From: Macrotrachela quadricornifera
Taxonomy: Eukaryota > Rotifera > Eurotatoria > Philodinida > Philodinidae
Direction of reading: 5' to 3'
Length of the DNA stretch: 64,000 bases
NCBI GenBank assembly: GCA_022393335.1
Contig: JAJEKB010025074.1
Location: 1 to 64,000, forward strand
Under the pieces are notes generated by a model. That model was given only the letters and a program-made list of their open reading frames with translations, did no database searches and had not been told where the DNA came from. Position 1 is the stretch's first letter. Each line of letters opens with the position of its first letter. A program made the position numbers and the translations under genes. This document shows positions 36,456 through 51,615 of this stretch, in pieces.

Positions 36456-38862
36456 TACTATTATAATTGTTTAATATATATTTGTATCATATGTAATTAC
36501 TTGTTAATTGATTTTTTTTGATAATAAATATATATACATCGGTAGAAGATATTGATTAGTGAAACATTGTTATCTTTTATTTTTCTGTTAGTATTGAAAT
36601 CTCAAGAGGGAAAGTATCTGTCCATTTCTTTTCCGATTCTTTTCTTGTTATTACTTAGATTAATAACAGATAAACAAGATCTGCTGTAAAGGATATTATG
36701 ACATTTATTTTACAGGGCAAGATAATAAATATAATTATTTCTGTTGAATTAAATTTTAATAATGTTAAGATGTCATTTACTAGATCATACATATTATTTA
36801 TTACAATGTCATTTTTTGATTATTGATATTCGAACAGCGGGTATATATGTCGTCTCTATTTCACAATATATACATACATGGATCGGAAATGATGACGATA
36901 ATAATATCAACAACACATTGATAATGATCGATTTGACCTTCTTCATCAGCTAACTAAATGAGAAGAATAAAAAAAGAAATCCATTTTAGCAATATGGCCT
37001 TTTTTCGTTCTAACTAAATATTCTTTTTTTTGCGATGTTGATGTATATATTCCAGACAATAATAGACAAAGATCTATGAGATTTATAGACATATTCGTCG
37101 TCTTAGAATAGTCTATAATGGGCATCTGGAAAGCTAATTTGATATGTATGTATGGTACACCTTTATATTTATTCTCACACAGTCGACATGCCTAATAATT
37201 GAAACACAGTGGCAGCACAGGGGGTAGCAGTTCTCTATATGTGTGCGCAGTGACGTTAGAATATTGTCAGAAAAAAAGAAACATAACATCATCTTAAAGA
37301 AATCGAAACGGAACATGCATTATTCATCCGCTCTACAATCCTTCTTTTTTTATAATTGAACATCACGATATTGTCGACGAGTGAGTATTTTAATAAAGAG
37401 AGATAGTTAGTACAAGATATAATGATATTTACAATAATATATGATAATCAAAAAAAAATGAAATATTTAGTATGTTTTATAGATGAAGGGAAAAATGGCG
37501 AAGAAGATAATGTTATTTTTAAAATTATTTATAAATTTATTTTAACAACTAAGTTAAGAAACGAACGATGTAGTTTAACATAATCAAAAGATTCTTTTAA
37601 GGATTATTTTTTCTTTATTGAATTTGATCAGTAACAGGTAAATAACAAAGATGAAAAATGATCTATTTAATCTTTTTTGACAATTTAATTAACTTTTATT
37701 TATTGAATTGAATTAGTTTTCCACTTGATTTATCAAATGTCTTTTAACAAAAAAAAACCTTTTCATTCTTTTCTTAAATATATTAGATCAAAAATAGATT
37801 TGTACTGATAGATTTTATATTTATAAATAAAAAACAATGAGAATATTTGATGCATTTTTATTATAGAGTATAGAAATCAATTATTGAAATAAATGAAAAA
37901 TGATCTTTTTATGTTGTATTTCTAAATGTATATACTAAATAACGTGACAAAGAGCATCTTTGTGTTTTGTTGATACTAGTTTATGCATTTATCTGCATAA
38001 TATCATCTTTTGTTTTAGACCAAATACAGCAGTATAATGTTTATATATAGATCTTCGTCACACCAATTTGATAATCTATCATCATTGGTTGATATTTTCA
38101 AGAATTGCGTCTTTGAAAGAAAACGAGGGAGAAAGAAGAGAGAGAGAGCGAGAGACCGTTCGACACTAAACAACTATGTTCCATTTTTCTCTTTCTAATG
38201 CTGATGTTGTTTTTAGCTCTAAGCCCAACAAGGTTAAATCAGTTTCTTGTCTCATTTGCCAATGATCGATGAAATGCCGTTTGTTCTTTTACTCCTTGTT
38301 TCTAATCGTTGCCATTCTATGATGATAAATGACATAACATACATACACTCGAGAGTCGCCACCCTCGATTGACTCAATCAATTAAATACATATCACGACA
38401 TTTCAAGAGAGTCTCAACAATCGTAAATCTTAATGTATTCTAATAAATCAGTTCTCTAAAGAGGAATCCTCATTATTTCTTCGGTGAATGTCCTTACAAG
38501 TTGACAGTCGAAAATGATTAGTTTATCTTTGTATATACTTCATTTCTCTTTTTTTTTTACATGTCTTTTCTTCGTCTATTTTAAGTGTGTGTGGGTGTAT
38601 GGATAAGTACTCGTGACACGAGATACGTTTTATTAGGAAACAGATCTTTATGTCGAGTGTTTTAAATGTAAATGTGTTCTTCTTATGAATTACTCAATAA
38701 CTAAATGCGTTTATTTAGTTACTTTATTATTTCAATATTGCAAACGAGAAATAGATTGATAGATGGATAGATAGATGAAAAAGAAAGATGAGCATCAACG
38801 AGCGTCTCGTCCTGTCAAATTGTCGTTCTATCCACCCACCCAGCTATAGACTCTTCGAGCAA

Positions 38863-38902
38863 ACATATATATATATATAATAAATATATATATATATATA
38901 TA
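38863..38902. repeat. (TA)n microsatellite
   Basis: Two AT-alternating tracts separated by AATAA; simple repeat. Confidence 0.9.
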
Positions 38903-41900
38903 CACTCATACATATCCAGATGATCTGTCGTTGTTCTTATGATAGAATGGGACGACAACATAACGAGAACGATGGCATAGGATAGAGAGGAAAACGAGGA
39001 AACTATCACGAAAATCTACGTTATGCTAGTTTCTTCTTTTGTTCGACGAACATTTTTCTCTTTCGGCTGTTGGATGATCGTTTCTGTAACAGTATGCAAG
39101 AGCGAACGCAATAGAGAAAATCCCGCGTTACTATCGAGCAACAAAATATTAGCAGCAGCAACGACGAGTCTATTTTTTTCAGTTTCTTCCTTTTTTTTTT
39201 CTCTCGTTCTTTCCACTATAAGTATTGCGCACATTGCCTATGCCATCGAATATACATTAATACCGATGAGTTTCTCTCTTGCTGTACGACAACGACGAAG
39301 ACGACAATAACAAACAACCCTTATACTAATACTCATCCACGTTGTTGATACTAAAAAGAACCACGAGACAAAGAGAAAAAACAATTTGTTATTTTCTATC
39401 AGCAAACATTTGTAAATTCACGATTCTACTGAGATTTGGCATCGATTGTCTTCTCATTCACCCATTCTTAGTAAGTATAATTGAACAACTTCTATGTGTA
39501 TGATAGCCATTTTCTAAACAGATGTGTCGAATATCACATTAAGGTTGTCGGCTGGATAAGAGGTAGATCGATGCTGATATATTTGTATTCTATATAGAAA
39601 TATATGTTAAAACAACAAAATATGTCAGTTGGAGCAATTCATTCAGTACATTCATTAAATATCTCTCCTTCTGGGTAGAAATGTTAAGTTTGTTGTTTGT
39701 GTGCTTCTGTCTGCCCGCCCTTCAACAGCATGTGCTAATTCGATCGGCGTCAATAACCATATAGAGAATACTGAGACAATTGTCGATTGTGTATATTTGC
39801 ACATAAAATCTCATTGCTCTAATCGTAATTAACGGTCAACCAGTCATCTACACAATCAATTTTCATTTGTCATTCTTCATTCATTTTACACACAAGATAA
39901 AACTTTCTTATTTTCGTGATTTTATACACTCTATTTTTGATGAAAGTAAACTTGACATTTTTTTCTTTGCGTAAAACTATCATCATCCTTCTTTTGTATG
40001 TTCACAGTTAAATGCTTCATCAAGAATTACATTCTTCTATTTCTATTCATTCTATATGAATGTGTATGCTTGAAGGGATTGTTAACTAGTCTATAAATAT
40101 CATAACAATTATGACAAATTTTATATATTTGATGAAAAAAAGAGAATGAATATTAAAATAAATTTAGACATATAATAGTTGTCTTGTCAGTTTTTTCTTT
40201 GTTTCTTAGGAAATAGATGTATGCAGATGAGATTTAAACCCGAGACATACATATACACATACACATCAATTAGTTCTGCTGGAACAAGCAGTTCTCGCCT
40301 TTGCCTTATTTCGTCAATGGTGATCGTATCAAGATAATTTCTTTTGCTTGCGCGAACAACGGCGCATGCGTGCATGTTGGGGTGAAAATCGTTCTGACAA
40401 TAGAGAGAGAGCAGCCCCAGTAGTGGTAATAGTAAGACAAAATAAGAATGAAGAGAATGAAGAAGAATAAGAAGACGAAGAAAGAGATGAGATGTTGATT
40501 AACGGTCCAAATCGTCTCACTCTCTGCTCGCCTCGTTTTTTTCTTTTTCAGCTGCTCCTTCTTTTTTATTTTTGTATTCAATAATAATCTAGTAGTCTCT
40601 TTTTTTTCAGATTTTAACTTCGACTAATATTTTCTATTCTTATATTTATTTTGTCTTGTACAGGTAATGAACTATTTATGTTCATATTACATCATAAATA
40701 AAAGAAATAAATGATGCTCTCAATCCAATTATGGTCGGAACACGTTGCCGAGATGCGTGGGTGCACGATTATCCTTCTCATCCATCATCTACGATGCAGG
40801 AAACTACATTTTTGAAAAAAAGTGTTTGCTCTAAGATTGTTTCCTGTCTATATGCGTAGGCTTTTCATATAGAAAATGTACTAGTACTAGTGTAGTATAT
40901 ATTTATTAGAAATTGTATGTTAGATAGTTTAAGTCTCTCATTATACTTTGAGAATGAACATTCATCTTCTTGTCGTCATATATAATCTCATTATATTCTT
41001 TGAGCATCGTTGATTTTAGTGTTCTAATGCTGATGCGACAGTAGTTACAAGGAAGACAATTCTCTTCGTTCTCATCAGTTATTGACTAGTAGAAGTAGTG
41101 GCAACTACTATACTGCTCATCCGCAGTTCCCGAACGTCTCTTGTTTGATCGTCAGACAAAGAGAAAAAGGGAGAACGAGAAAAGAAAAGAAAAGAGATTA
41201 GTATCTGTTGAGAGTTTTTTTTTAGCGTTCACAACATCGGATATGTGTATGTGTGTGTCAAATGCACGACACATCTAGAGTAGCAGAAAAGATGATGAGT
41301 ATGAAGTCAAAAAAGAAGAAGACTATTTTCATTATAATGATAGGGAAGAGAATACAAGAAAAAAAATATATAAGATAGAAAGAGAAAAGATTTTTTTAGA
41401 ACCTCGTGCTAATGCTAAACGTTTGCGCAAAAAGAACAACAACGTAAGTAAAATACAACAGATTGCTATTGACATTGACTAGTATTTCTTTTTTTCGTCA
41501 AAAAATAAAAGAAAAATCATATAAATTAAATATATGTTTCTATTCAATTGACATTGGAGTTTTATCAATTTAAAATAGTCTGTATTTAGTTTACTGTAAA
41601 TCTGTTCTTTATCGAGTTTCATAAATATAGATATTCATATATAGTATTTTTTTTTGCGTATTACAGTGAACTGCTGTATTCTAATTGACATCACGCACAT
41701 ACATTCTTCGAACGATACACATGTTCTTTGGTCACGCAATCGACTAATTGAGGTCACTAAACATTCTTTTCCAGTCATATACATCTACCTGCCACACGAC
41801 ATACTCGTTTTGATTGAGATCTATTTTTTTTCCTTCGAATAAAATAGAAAAAAAACCTAACAAATGAATGATCACTTAGAGAGTAAAGAAAATTATTTTC

Positions 41901-42706
41901 TGTTTTTATTTTATTATTATATAAGTAAATAATGCCAAAGAGTGCATATGTTTTCTCAACCAAGAACAGATGACTCGAATAGCTAAATTTACTGTAATGT
42001 ATGTTTTTGTCAATTAGAAGTAATATGTGGGTGTCGAAATGGTACAGTAAAAGCTGACAATGATGATGATGAAAGCACAAATAATAATCGTTTTGAGGAA
42101 CTAATTTTCTTCGTTATCAGAAGAAAAGTAGTAGAAAAACACTTTTAAATATTTGTTAATGTCAAACACACAATAACTTATACAATAAGAAGTGTTCCAC
42201 ATCGTTTTAAGTATAAATTATGTTTACCAACTACTTTAGTCAATGTTCGCGTGGATATATATACACACTGACTATTGACAAGTAGTCCTTCCTTTTTTAT
42301 CGTTCTACTTCGATGGGTGGTGTTGAAATCTGGTCACTTGAGATTTTCTGTGACACGACCATTTCTCTGTTTTATCTGTTTGTTGATGTCGACAACTAAA
42401 CACATGTTGCATGAGTATAAGAGCACATCTCTTCAAGAGAAAATAACTGAGAATAAGAAAAAGAGAGATAATTCATTACAGATTTCCTCTTTGTCTCTTT
42501 CTTTCCCTGGTACACATTCGTGGGCTCGATAAATGGTACTGTCAAGACGACCGAGAATTCTTGAAAGAATGATAATAGAATCGTGTGGTGATTATAAGAT
42601 AGACAGGCAAGCAGAAGGAAATGAGAAAGAGAGAAATCGCTTTTCCGCACAGAAAAAGAATTAATCGTTCACCGATCATGTTGTAATGAATTATTAATGC
42701 AACAAA

Positions 42707-42734
42707 GGGAGAGAGAGAAGGAGAGAGAGAGAGA
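42707..42734. repeat. (GA)n tract upstream of PCBP gene
   Basis: Alternating GA run on the plus strand. A matching CTCTCTCTCT tract at about 42769-42779 could pair with it. GA tracts are frequent in promoter regions; no factor can be named. Confidence 0.8.
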
Positions 42735-43182
42735 CAACAACGGGTACCGATAGTAAAATATTGATGGCTCTCTCTCTCTTGAGTTTTTCAATAAAAATAT
42801 AACGCTATTGGAAGAGAAAGAGAACGAGAGCAATTACTAGAAAAGGCAAACGGGACGGTTGGTGATGAGTGCCAACAGCTCGCTTCGATTTTTCTCTGAC
42901 GCCACTACATCCGGAAAAGAGAGAAGGGTACCCGACATAAAAAAAAAAAAAAAGAAAATCAAGACTCTTCATTGCTGCAAAATCCGTACTCGAAAGAAAT
43001 AGATTGAAGACAAAGCATTATTACCAATAAAGACAGTGCACAAATTTAATAATCATTTTTATTTTTCTTTTCTAGGTACCCTTCTCCCTTCGTCTTTACA
43101 CATTTTTCACGACCTACCTGCCCTTGATTTTCACCAACGATATTTGTCCCTATTATAATCAATATTACAGAAAAGCAAAATC

Positions 43183-44924
<1,742 letters not shown>

Positions 44925-47900
44925 TCTGTGTTTTATCTTTTTCTCTGTCATTTCATTTTTTCGCTTCTCTTATTTATTAAACAAAAAAAACTTCTACAAA
45001 AACTACAAAAAAAGGTACTCATAATGAACAGCAACAAATATCGCAACGCATATATATATATATATATATATACATAAACAAGATCAATAACAGTATTTTG
45101 TCGTTTTTTTTCTATGCAATCTTCCGGTTCGTAGCTACGCATTGCTGCACACCAGTTTTCTGTATGTGTATTTTTTTTTAACATAATTTTTCTTTTTTTT
45201 TTTTCTCTCACTGGCAGTCGGTCGTTTGTATCTGTATGTGTGTATTATATGTTTCTTTTTCTTTTTCGTTTTTCTTCTGAGTGTATTTTTATCTATATGC
45301 AATGACATGTTGTCTGTCTTATCTATGGTATAATGCAACGATATAGATCTATGTATGTATGTAGCTGTACAACAGTGATCGACTAAATGATTATTTTTAT
45401 TTCTTCTTTTTAACATTGAAATAATCGAAAGAAAAAAAAAAGAAAAAAAAAACACATTTTCTCTCTTTGTATAATGAAATGCGACAAGCTATTTTTTTTT
45501 TGTCTCCTCTTTGTTCTTTCAGGTTCTTTCTTTTTTTTCAAAAGTTCGTTGCAGAGTTCTTCATTTCTTTTTTGCACTATAGATGACGTATGCAGAATAT
45601 GTTTGTGTGGAAGATTTTTCGAAATTTTATTTTGTTGTTATTATATCAGAAAAAAAATTTTAACTAAAAAACAAAATGTGTCAATTTGATTTTAATAAAG
45701 ATATACTTGGAAAATCAAATATATAGAAAAAAAAGAATTTTATTTTATTAGATTAGTGTCTCATATTAAGATAAAAAAAAACTCAAAACGGATATATCTC
45801 ATGTCAATCTATCAAATATCAAATATTTTTTGATATATTTAATAAAGAATGTGATTAATAGAATATCATGATTACTAGAAATAAGATAATCAAAAGAGGA
45901 TTATTATAAACTTTTAATCCGATAGATTCTCAGGCAAAGATATTTGACAAGAATTCTATATACACAATTAACAATTAATTTAATTGATAGAAAGACTTTT
46001 ATAGGATTACTTTCATTTGTATTATTGTTTATTTTCATGGTAATTTTCTTTTTAGTATTTCCATATGACAAAGATACCAAAAGGTTATTGATAATATATT
46101 TAGCTATCTATATAATAAAACAATTTTCTATGGAAATAAAGTAGATAAGATATTTTTATTGAAAACATTAGTTGAATTATCAAACAACTATATGTTGATA
46201 ATAAACAGAATGGTAAATATTTTAAAAATATGTGGATTTTCTATTTTTATCTTATAATATTTGATGAAAGCATAAAAAAAGTTTATAACTTTTAAATATA
46301 GTATTCTAAAAAAAGCACAAAGAATAAGAATATTTATATTTTTGCTAAATGTAAATTAATAAAGAAACAATATCATTTTCAATCTCATATTGTATCCATG
46401 ATACCCTGATTGTTATTGTCTTATGAGAATATAGATCTTTTATATGTTTATTTGGGTAAATATAATCCTTGAAAACTTAGATATGATATGTTGTTTTTTT
46501 TCAATTTGATTCGTCAGTTCATCTGATTTCCCAAAGGTATTCTTTTAACAATAAAATATTGGTTTATTTAGTTCCTATATATTATTATTTTCACAATAAC
46601 AAAAAAACTTTCACATAAATATATTCATTAATTATTATATGTAAGTGTCTTATGCAATCTTTTCAATATAAAATATACCAATCGGTCGAAAAGATCAGAT
46701 TAGTTAGTTGTTGAAATCGTTTCTAGCTATAAATTATTTATGAAGACTTGTTACATATTACAACAATGAATAATTATGATAATGTTTTACGCCAAATGAC
46801 AGAATATCCCGAAAGTCTAATTGAAAATAAAACATGGATATTTCTTTAACCATCCCAGTGATTAGTATGAGATTTTTACAGTTTTATTTCATATTAAATT
46901 GTCTATAATATAGGTGTATAAAAATTAATTAGTTACAATTGAAATACTGAATCCTATCCTTCTTGAAATATGTGATCAGAATATTGCATAAAATTTATCT
47001 TGAAAAATTCTTCGCCTTATTATGGTTTTTCATTTCTAATTGAGCGAAATTTTTAACAAACATCAAGAATACATGAGAGTATTGAAAGTGTCATATAGTC
47101 TAAAAAAAATGAATGTTTGTTGTGTAATGTTGGGATATCGGTTCCACAGACAGCAAAATTTTGATAGAATTTTTGGGTTACTGTCTTATCGCAATCATTT
47201 TAAATACTATACGAGTCTTTTTAAAACATGGAAATTACGTATATGAACTAAAAATTAAAATATATTTTAGTTATATTGTACATAGTGTGTAAAAATATTT
47301 TCCTGAGAACAGGAATGCGGCGATTTCAAATAGTATCCATAATAAATGTTATAGATCAAATATAAGCTTATTAAAAATTGAACTCTTCAGTATTAACTAA
47401 TAAGAATTATAACAACGTTTTATAATATAAAATTCAGAAAATTTCTAGATATTTATACCTCATTGACATAAGGAACTACTTTAATGAGGCATTACAAAGC
47501 AGATCTAATTCAAAATGATAAGTGGCTTGATGTACTCGATATTTGACTTAGAAAGATTGAAACGATAATCAAAACTGAAGTTGCTAAAATATGTTGTCAG
47601 ATATGGAACAATAACACTACAATGAAGAAACTATCAAAAAAAACACATTGCAGAATATTTGACAAAATATGGAAACAATCATTAAGTTGTTTGAAATTCT
47701 TATATGTGTGAATTCGTGTGATGAAGTTAGCTAATAGTCATTGCATTAGTTATTGAATATATTCATCAAATCCTAAAAGATCAAAAGTATTCTGTGATGA
47801 TTATCATTTTAAATCAGATTTCATGAATTCGGCATTAACAAATTGACATATCGCTTACTGCTTAGTATTGATCAATCTCATTATTGATACGCTTTTATCT

Positions 47901-50176
47901 GACATAAAACGTATGTTTGATGCTATTTGAAATCACAGATTTACCTATGTCGGTAAAGGTAGCAGCACCTTCGAGTTTCTAGAAAAATATTCGCTCATAT
48001 GGACATGTGCCAGAAAATACATTGGTTGTGCTAGGTAGAACATCATATATATTGTCAAATGCATATCTTTCAACTTGTTTTTTATCGTAGCTTTTAAAGC
48101 GCTGTAGTCAAAGATCAAGAGGATATACCAATCGAATGTACAACAACGTTTTATAGAAACATTTTGATATTTAAATATAACGTTATATAGAACTTTTTCT
48201 GCTACATTGTGTTTTAGTGAAAGTACCTATTTCAATAAAAGTTGCATACATCTCCAATATTTTGCTTGAATATGCTGTTTGAGTTGACGGAATCGATAAA
48301 TTTGGACACCAATTTCGTGCTTTTCATCTATGTCTTATTGAATGCATGTATTGTTGCTTCCAATGATTGATATACAGCGTGACATCAAATGAAACTCATT
48401 AAATATTTTTCAACTGAATGAGTGCCGGTTGCAACTCGCTGCATTATTTTAGCCAACAGCATAGGTCTTTGACAAGATGATAAAACACATGTATCATAGA
48501 TTGCCAACGAATGTGGATTAAAGTATCATACGACTACTACGCACTTGTATCTAAAAACATCTCATACTTAAAAATCACTATATCGAGAGAAAAATAAAAT
48601 TTTTCAATGTATTTTCAATGTTCGAATGCTCATTCATTCCACGAATACTTTTCTATTATGGAGTCAGAACTTCACGTATTTGAGTCACTTTCAAATATGT
48701 TTATCAATTACACAACGCCGTTCATACATCTCTCATTTATAAGACGACTGCGCTGTCGTCTTTTCATTTCCTCTACCATGCTTCTTTTTACTTTGAAATC
48801 AACAGTCACTGGTAGTCCTATTTTCATAAAGTCCGCGATCTCACTACTTGTTTTTCATTCAACTGGCGGTACCCTTTCTTCTTCTTTCACTCCAGCGTCA
48901 AAATCACTTCTTTTTTTGCTTCAGCATCCGCTGTCAAGTTTTCATTCTGTCTGATGTGAGGCTAGACTTAACATTTTTGTTCAGCAGAGTCCTTGATATG
49001 CAACGTCTCAATCGAAATCTACCTGAAATTTAACTGCAATATGTAAGAAATTTGAACTGGTGATTCAGCTTTCTGTTAATACTACTCGATAGTTCTCATC
49101 CAATCGTATGTGGCATAGCACTTGTAGCGAGTATTGTGGAGAAATACTAATTCTTTTTTTTTTTTAGTACAAACAGTTTTTTAAAAGTAATCTTTCGAAT
49201 TTTGTAGTTGTTTGGTTCCATAAAAAAATTTGTAACTTATGCAGTCAATGATATATATGATGTTCCATCTGGCATAAGTCTAAGAATGAATATTTTTTCA
49301 AAAGATTCGAATGTACTGCTAACTTTACTTACATATTTGATTATATTATCTGAACAATAGACAGATCATTAAATTCAAGTAAAATTTTATTGAGACCACT
49401 ACACAATGAACTACTGCAACTGTTCAAATGATTAGATACTTTAATTTAGATTATAAATGTTTCAGTTTGCTTTAGGATAAATGAATATTATTTTATAAGT
49501 GATAGATAATTATGACATAAATAATGAATCTTTTTCATTATTTAAAAAAGTATATCGATGGAAATGAAGATATTTTAACCATAACTTCAAAATAATGCAA
49601 ATATAGGTCAGAATTAGTAACATTTTTTTTATACATTAGTATTACTTCTTCACGTCATTCTTTTAAAAGAACTCATTGCATGCTATCATCACTTCGTGTA
49701 TGCATGACCTTTTCTAGAAGATACCATAATAAGTAGTATAATAGATGAATTGCCATCATACAATATATAATAAACTTCATAACATAAAGTATGGCATAAA
49801 ATCAGAACGGATACTTTAGTTATGCGATTGAATTACAAAGAAAAGCATAACAAACAATAATGAATATCAAAGTAGATGAAGAAATTTCTAATTAATCTAG
49901 TTTTTCATTGTTTTTTTAACCATTATTTTATTTCTGTAGATTGAGAAATATCGTCTTTTTCTCTTGTAAATATATCTAACTATTTCATAAATTTCTTTTT
50001 TTTTTCCTTTATTCGCTTAGCACATAATAAATAATAATATATACTGATAAAACATGATTTATTAGATAAAATTAGAGTAAAATTTATTTCTGTTGAATAA
50101 ATAACAAATAATAAGTAATAAAACAGAAAAAACAACTCAACGAACAACTATAAAAAGAAAACAGTAGCACCTAGGT
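44925..50176. other. 3' UTR of PCBP gene followed by gene-poor AT-rich region
   Basis: 44925-45700 is T-rich with pyrimidine tracts and a (TA)n run at 45051-45072, and ends near AATAAA (45694-45699); it is probably the 3' UTR. From 45.7 to 50.1 kb I see no supported gene. Minus-strand sequence at about 48090-48920 has broken open stretches, one containing KYWRC, which may be a very old transposon fossil. Confidence 0.4.
45051..45072. repeat. (TA)n microsatellite
   Basis: Eleven TA units within the probable PCBP 3' UTR. Confidence 0.9.
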
Positions 50177-51615
50177 TTATTTATTCGTTTGAGCAATAAA
50201 TGATGATGATGATGAAGAAGGATGACGATGATGATAATTATGTAAATGATGTTTTTGTAAAACAAATGTTGGTTCATCTGTATTAACACCATGACAACGT
50301 TGCATATGTGTTTTAAGACCTTGTCGTAATTTAAATTTTTTTGGACAACGAGCACATTCAAAATTTCGTATAGCAACATGAACAATACTGTGATGACGAT
50401 TTAAATTTGATTTATTTGAAAAATCACGTCCACATAAAAGGCATGGAAACTTTTTTGGATGTTGATTTTGTTTAATAGGAATTATTTCATGTTCATCAAT
50501 TGTATTTGTTGATGATGGAGATATTGAAGATGATTTAAGAATTTGTTGATGTTGTTGAGCAAGTAATGCAGCATGATGTGGATTTGAAACAATTGCAATT
50601 AATGCACCTGTTGTTGGATCAAGAAATGGTGGTGTTGTTGCTGATGATGTATTTGATAAAGCTAAAGGTTTAAATGTAGAACCAAATGATAAATTTGATA
50701 AATCATGACCATTAATAGTAGATGAAAATAAATTTGATCGATGTTGTTTTGGTGAATGTGCATCAAAGATAAGACTAGGAGAAAATTTTATTGGTGGTTG
50801 AGATATTGGAGAACCTTATGATTATGAAGAAAAAAAAAGAGAGATTATTGATAGATATGAAATTATATAATTACTTGATGGTCTTGAATGATTGAGCGAT
50901 GAAGATGATGATTCAATAATCTAAAGAAGATGTGTATCAAAACATAAAAAATAAATTGAATATTATTAATTATTACTTTATTTTCAAGATTTCTTTTATG
51001 TGCTACACTACATTTACGTCGTTTAGCGCCGACTAATGTCGTTGTTGGTATTATTAAAGGTGATGAATGTCCATGTCCATTAGTTGTTATTACTGTTCGA
51101 GGCTTTTCTTCACCTTCTTCAGTATCATCATCTTCATATAAAAGGATTTGTTGCTAGAAAAAAGAAATTTTCAATATACAAAAAAAAAAATTTTATCAAT
51201 TAAAAAGTACTTGATTATTAGTAAGAAAATTATTTGTTCGTTGTCGTTGACCTTGTAAAATAAGTGCACGTTTAGAAAGTTTATGTTCAATTTTATTTAT
51301 GAGTATTTGTTTATCATTATTAAGTCGTTCAATATCATTTTGAATTTGTTCTATTTGTCGTATTGTATCACAACATCGAAAGCAAATCGAACGATTATTA
51401 ATTATACCATTTTCATTTTGACCCCATAATCGTTCGAATTTAATTGAAGATGAAATTAATCGTTCGATTGCAGATATCGAACAACGACTAGCATATCGTC
51501 TATTTGATGATGATGAATAACCGATTGTAGAACTAGTTGTAGTTGTAGTTGTATTTGTAAATAAAAGAGCATAACATAAAGAACAACGACTTGTCTTTGT
51601 ATTGAATATATACAT
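50177..51615 (-). CDS. Two-finger C2H2 zinc-finger protein with N-terminal paired-Cys and coiled-coil region
   Basis: Four exons (51211-51615, 50977-51153, 50875-50920, 50177-50814) encode 421 residues. The N-terminus (CSLC near residue 11, then CFRCC near 80) has two Cys pairs about 65 residues apart, followed by a probable coiled coil (IRQIEQIQNDIERLNNDKQI). This recalls ZAD-type modules, though no clear match. The middle is Ser/Thr/Pro/Gln-rich with a basic patch (AKRRKC). Two C2H2 fingers lie near the C-terminus: CLLCGRDFSNKSNLNRHHSIVH and CARCPKKFKLRQGLKTHMQRCH spacing (C-x2-C, H-x3/4-H). The end is His- and Ser-rich. Probable nuclear DNA-binding regulator; orthologue not recognised. Confidence 0.8.

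Larger units (their letters stand above)
36456..43182. other. Long upstream region of the PCBP gene, no coding gene seen
   Basis: About 6.7 kb. From about 38000 the sequence becomes less AT-rich, with GA/CT tracts and AT microsatellites, which suggests promoter and untranslated exons of the downstream KH gene. A strong donor (aacaacgtaagt, GT at 41444) and a strong acceptor before 43075 (tttttcttttctag) are candidate UTR splice sites. Open frames on both strands (for example 39023-39310) are low complexity and unconvincing. Confidence 0.45.

Noticed and set aside
39023..39310. Plus-strand frame of 95 residues with hydrophobic stretch
   Set aside because: Composed of Ser/Phe/Leu low-complexity sequence from CT-rich DNA, with a comparably long frame on the opposite strand; no evidence of coding.
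45135..45455. Minus-strand Lys-rich frame of 106 residues
   Set aside because: Produced by T-rich sequence in the probable 3' UTR of the PCBP gene.
48607..48954. Plus-strand frame of 115 residues
   Set aside because: Ser/Phe/Leu-rich with no domain; likely antisense to decayed sequence or chance.
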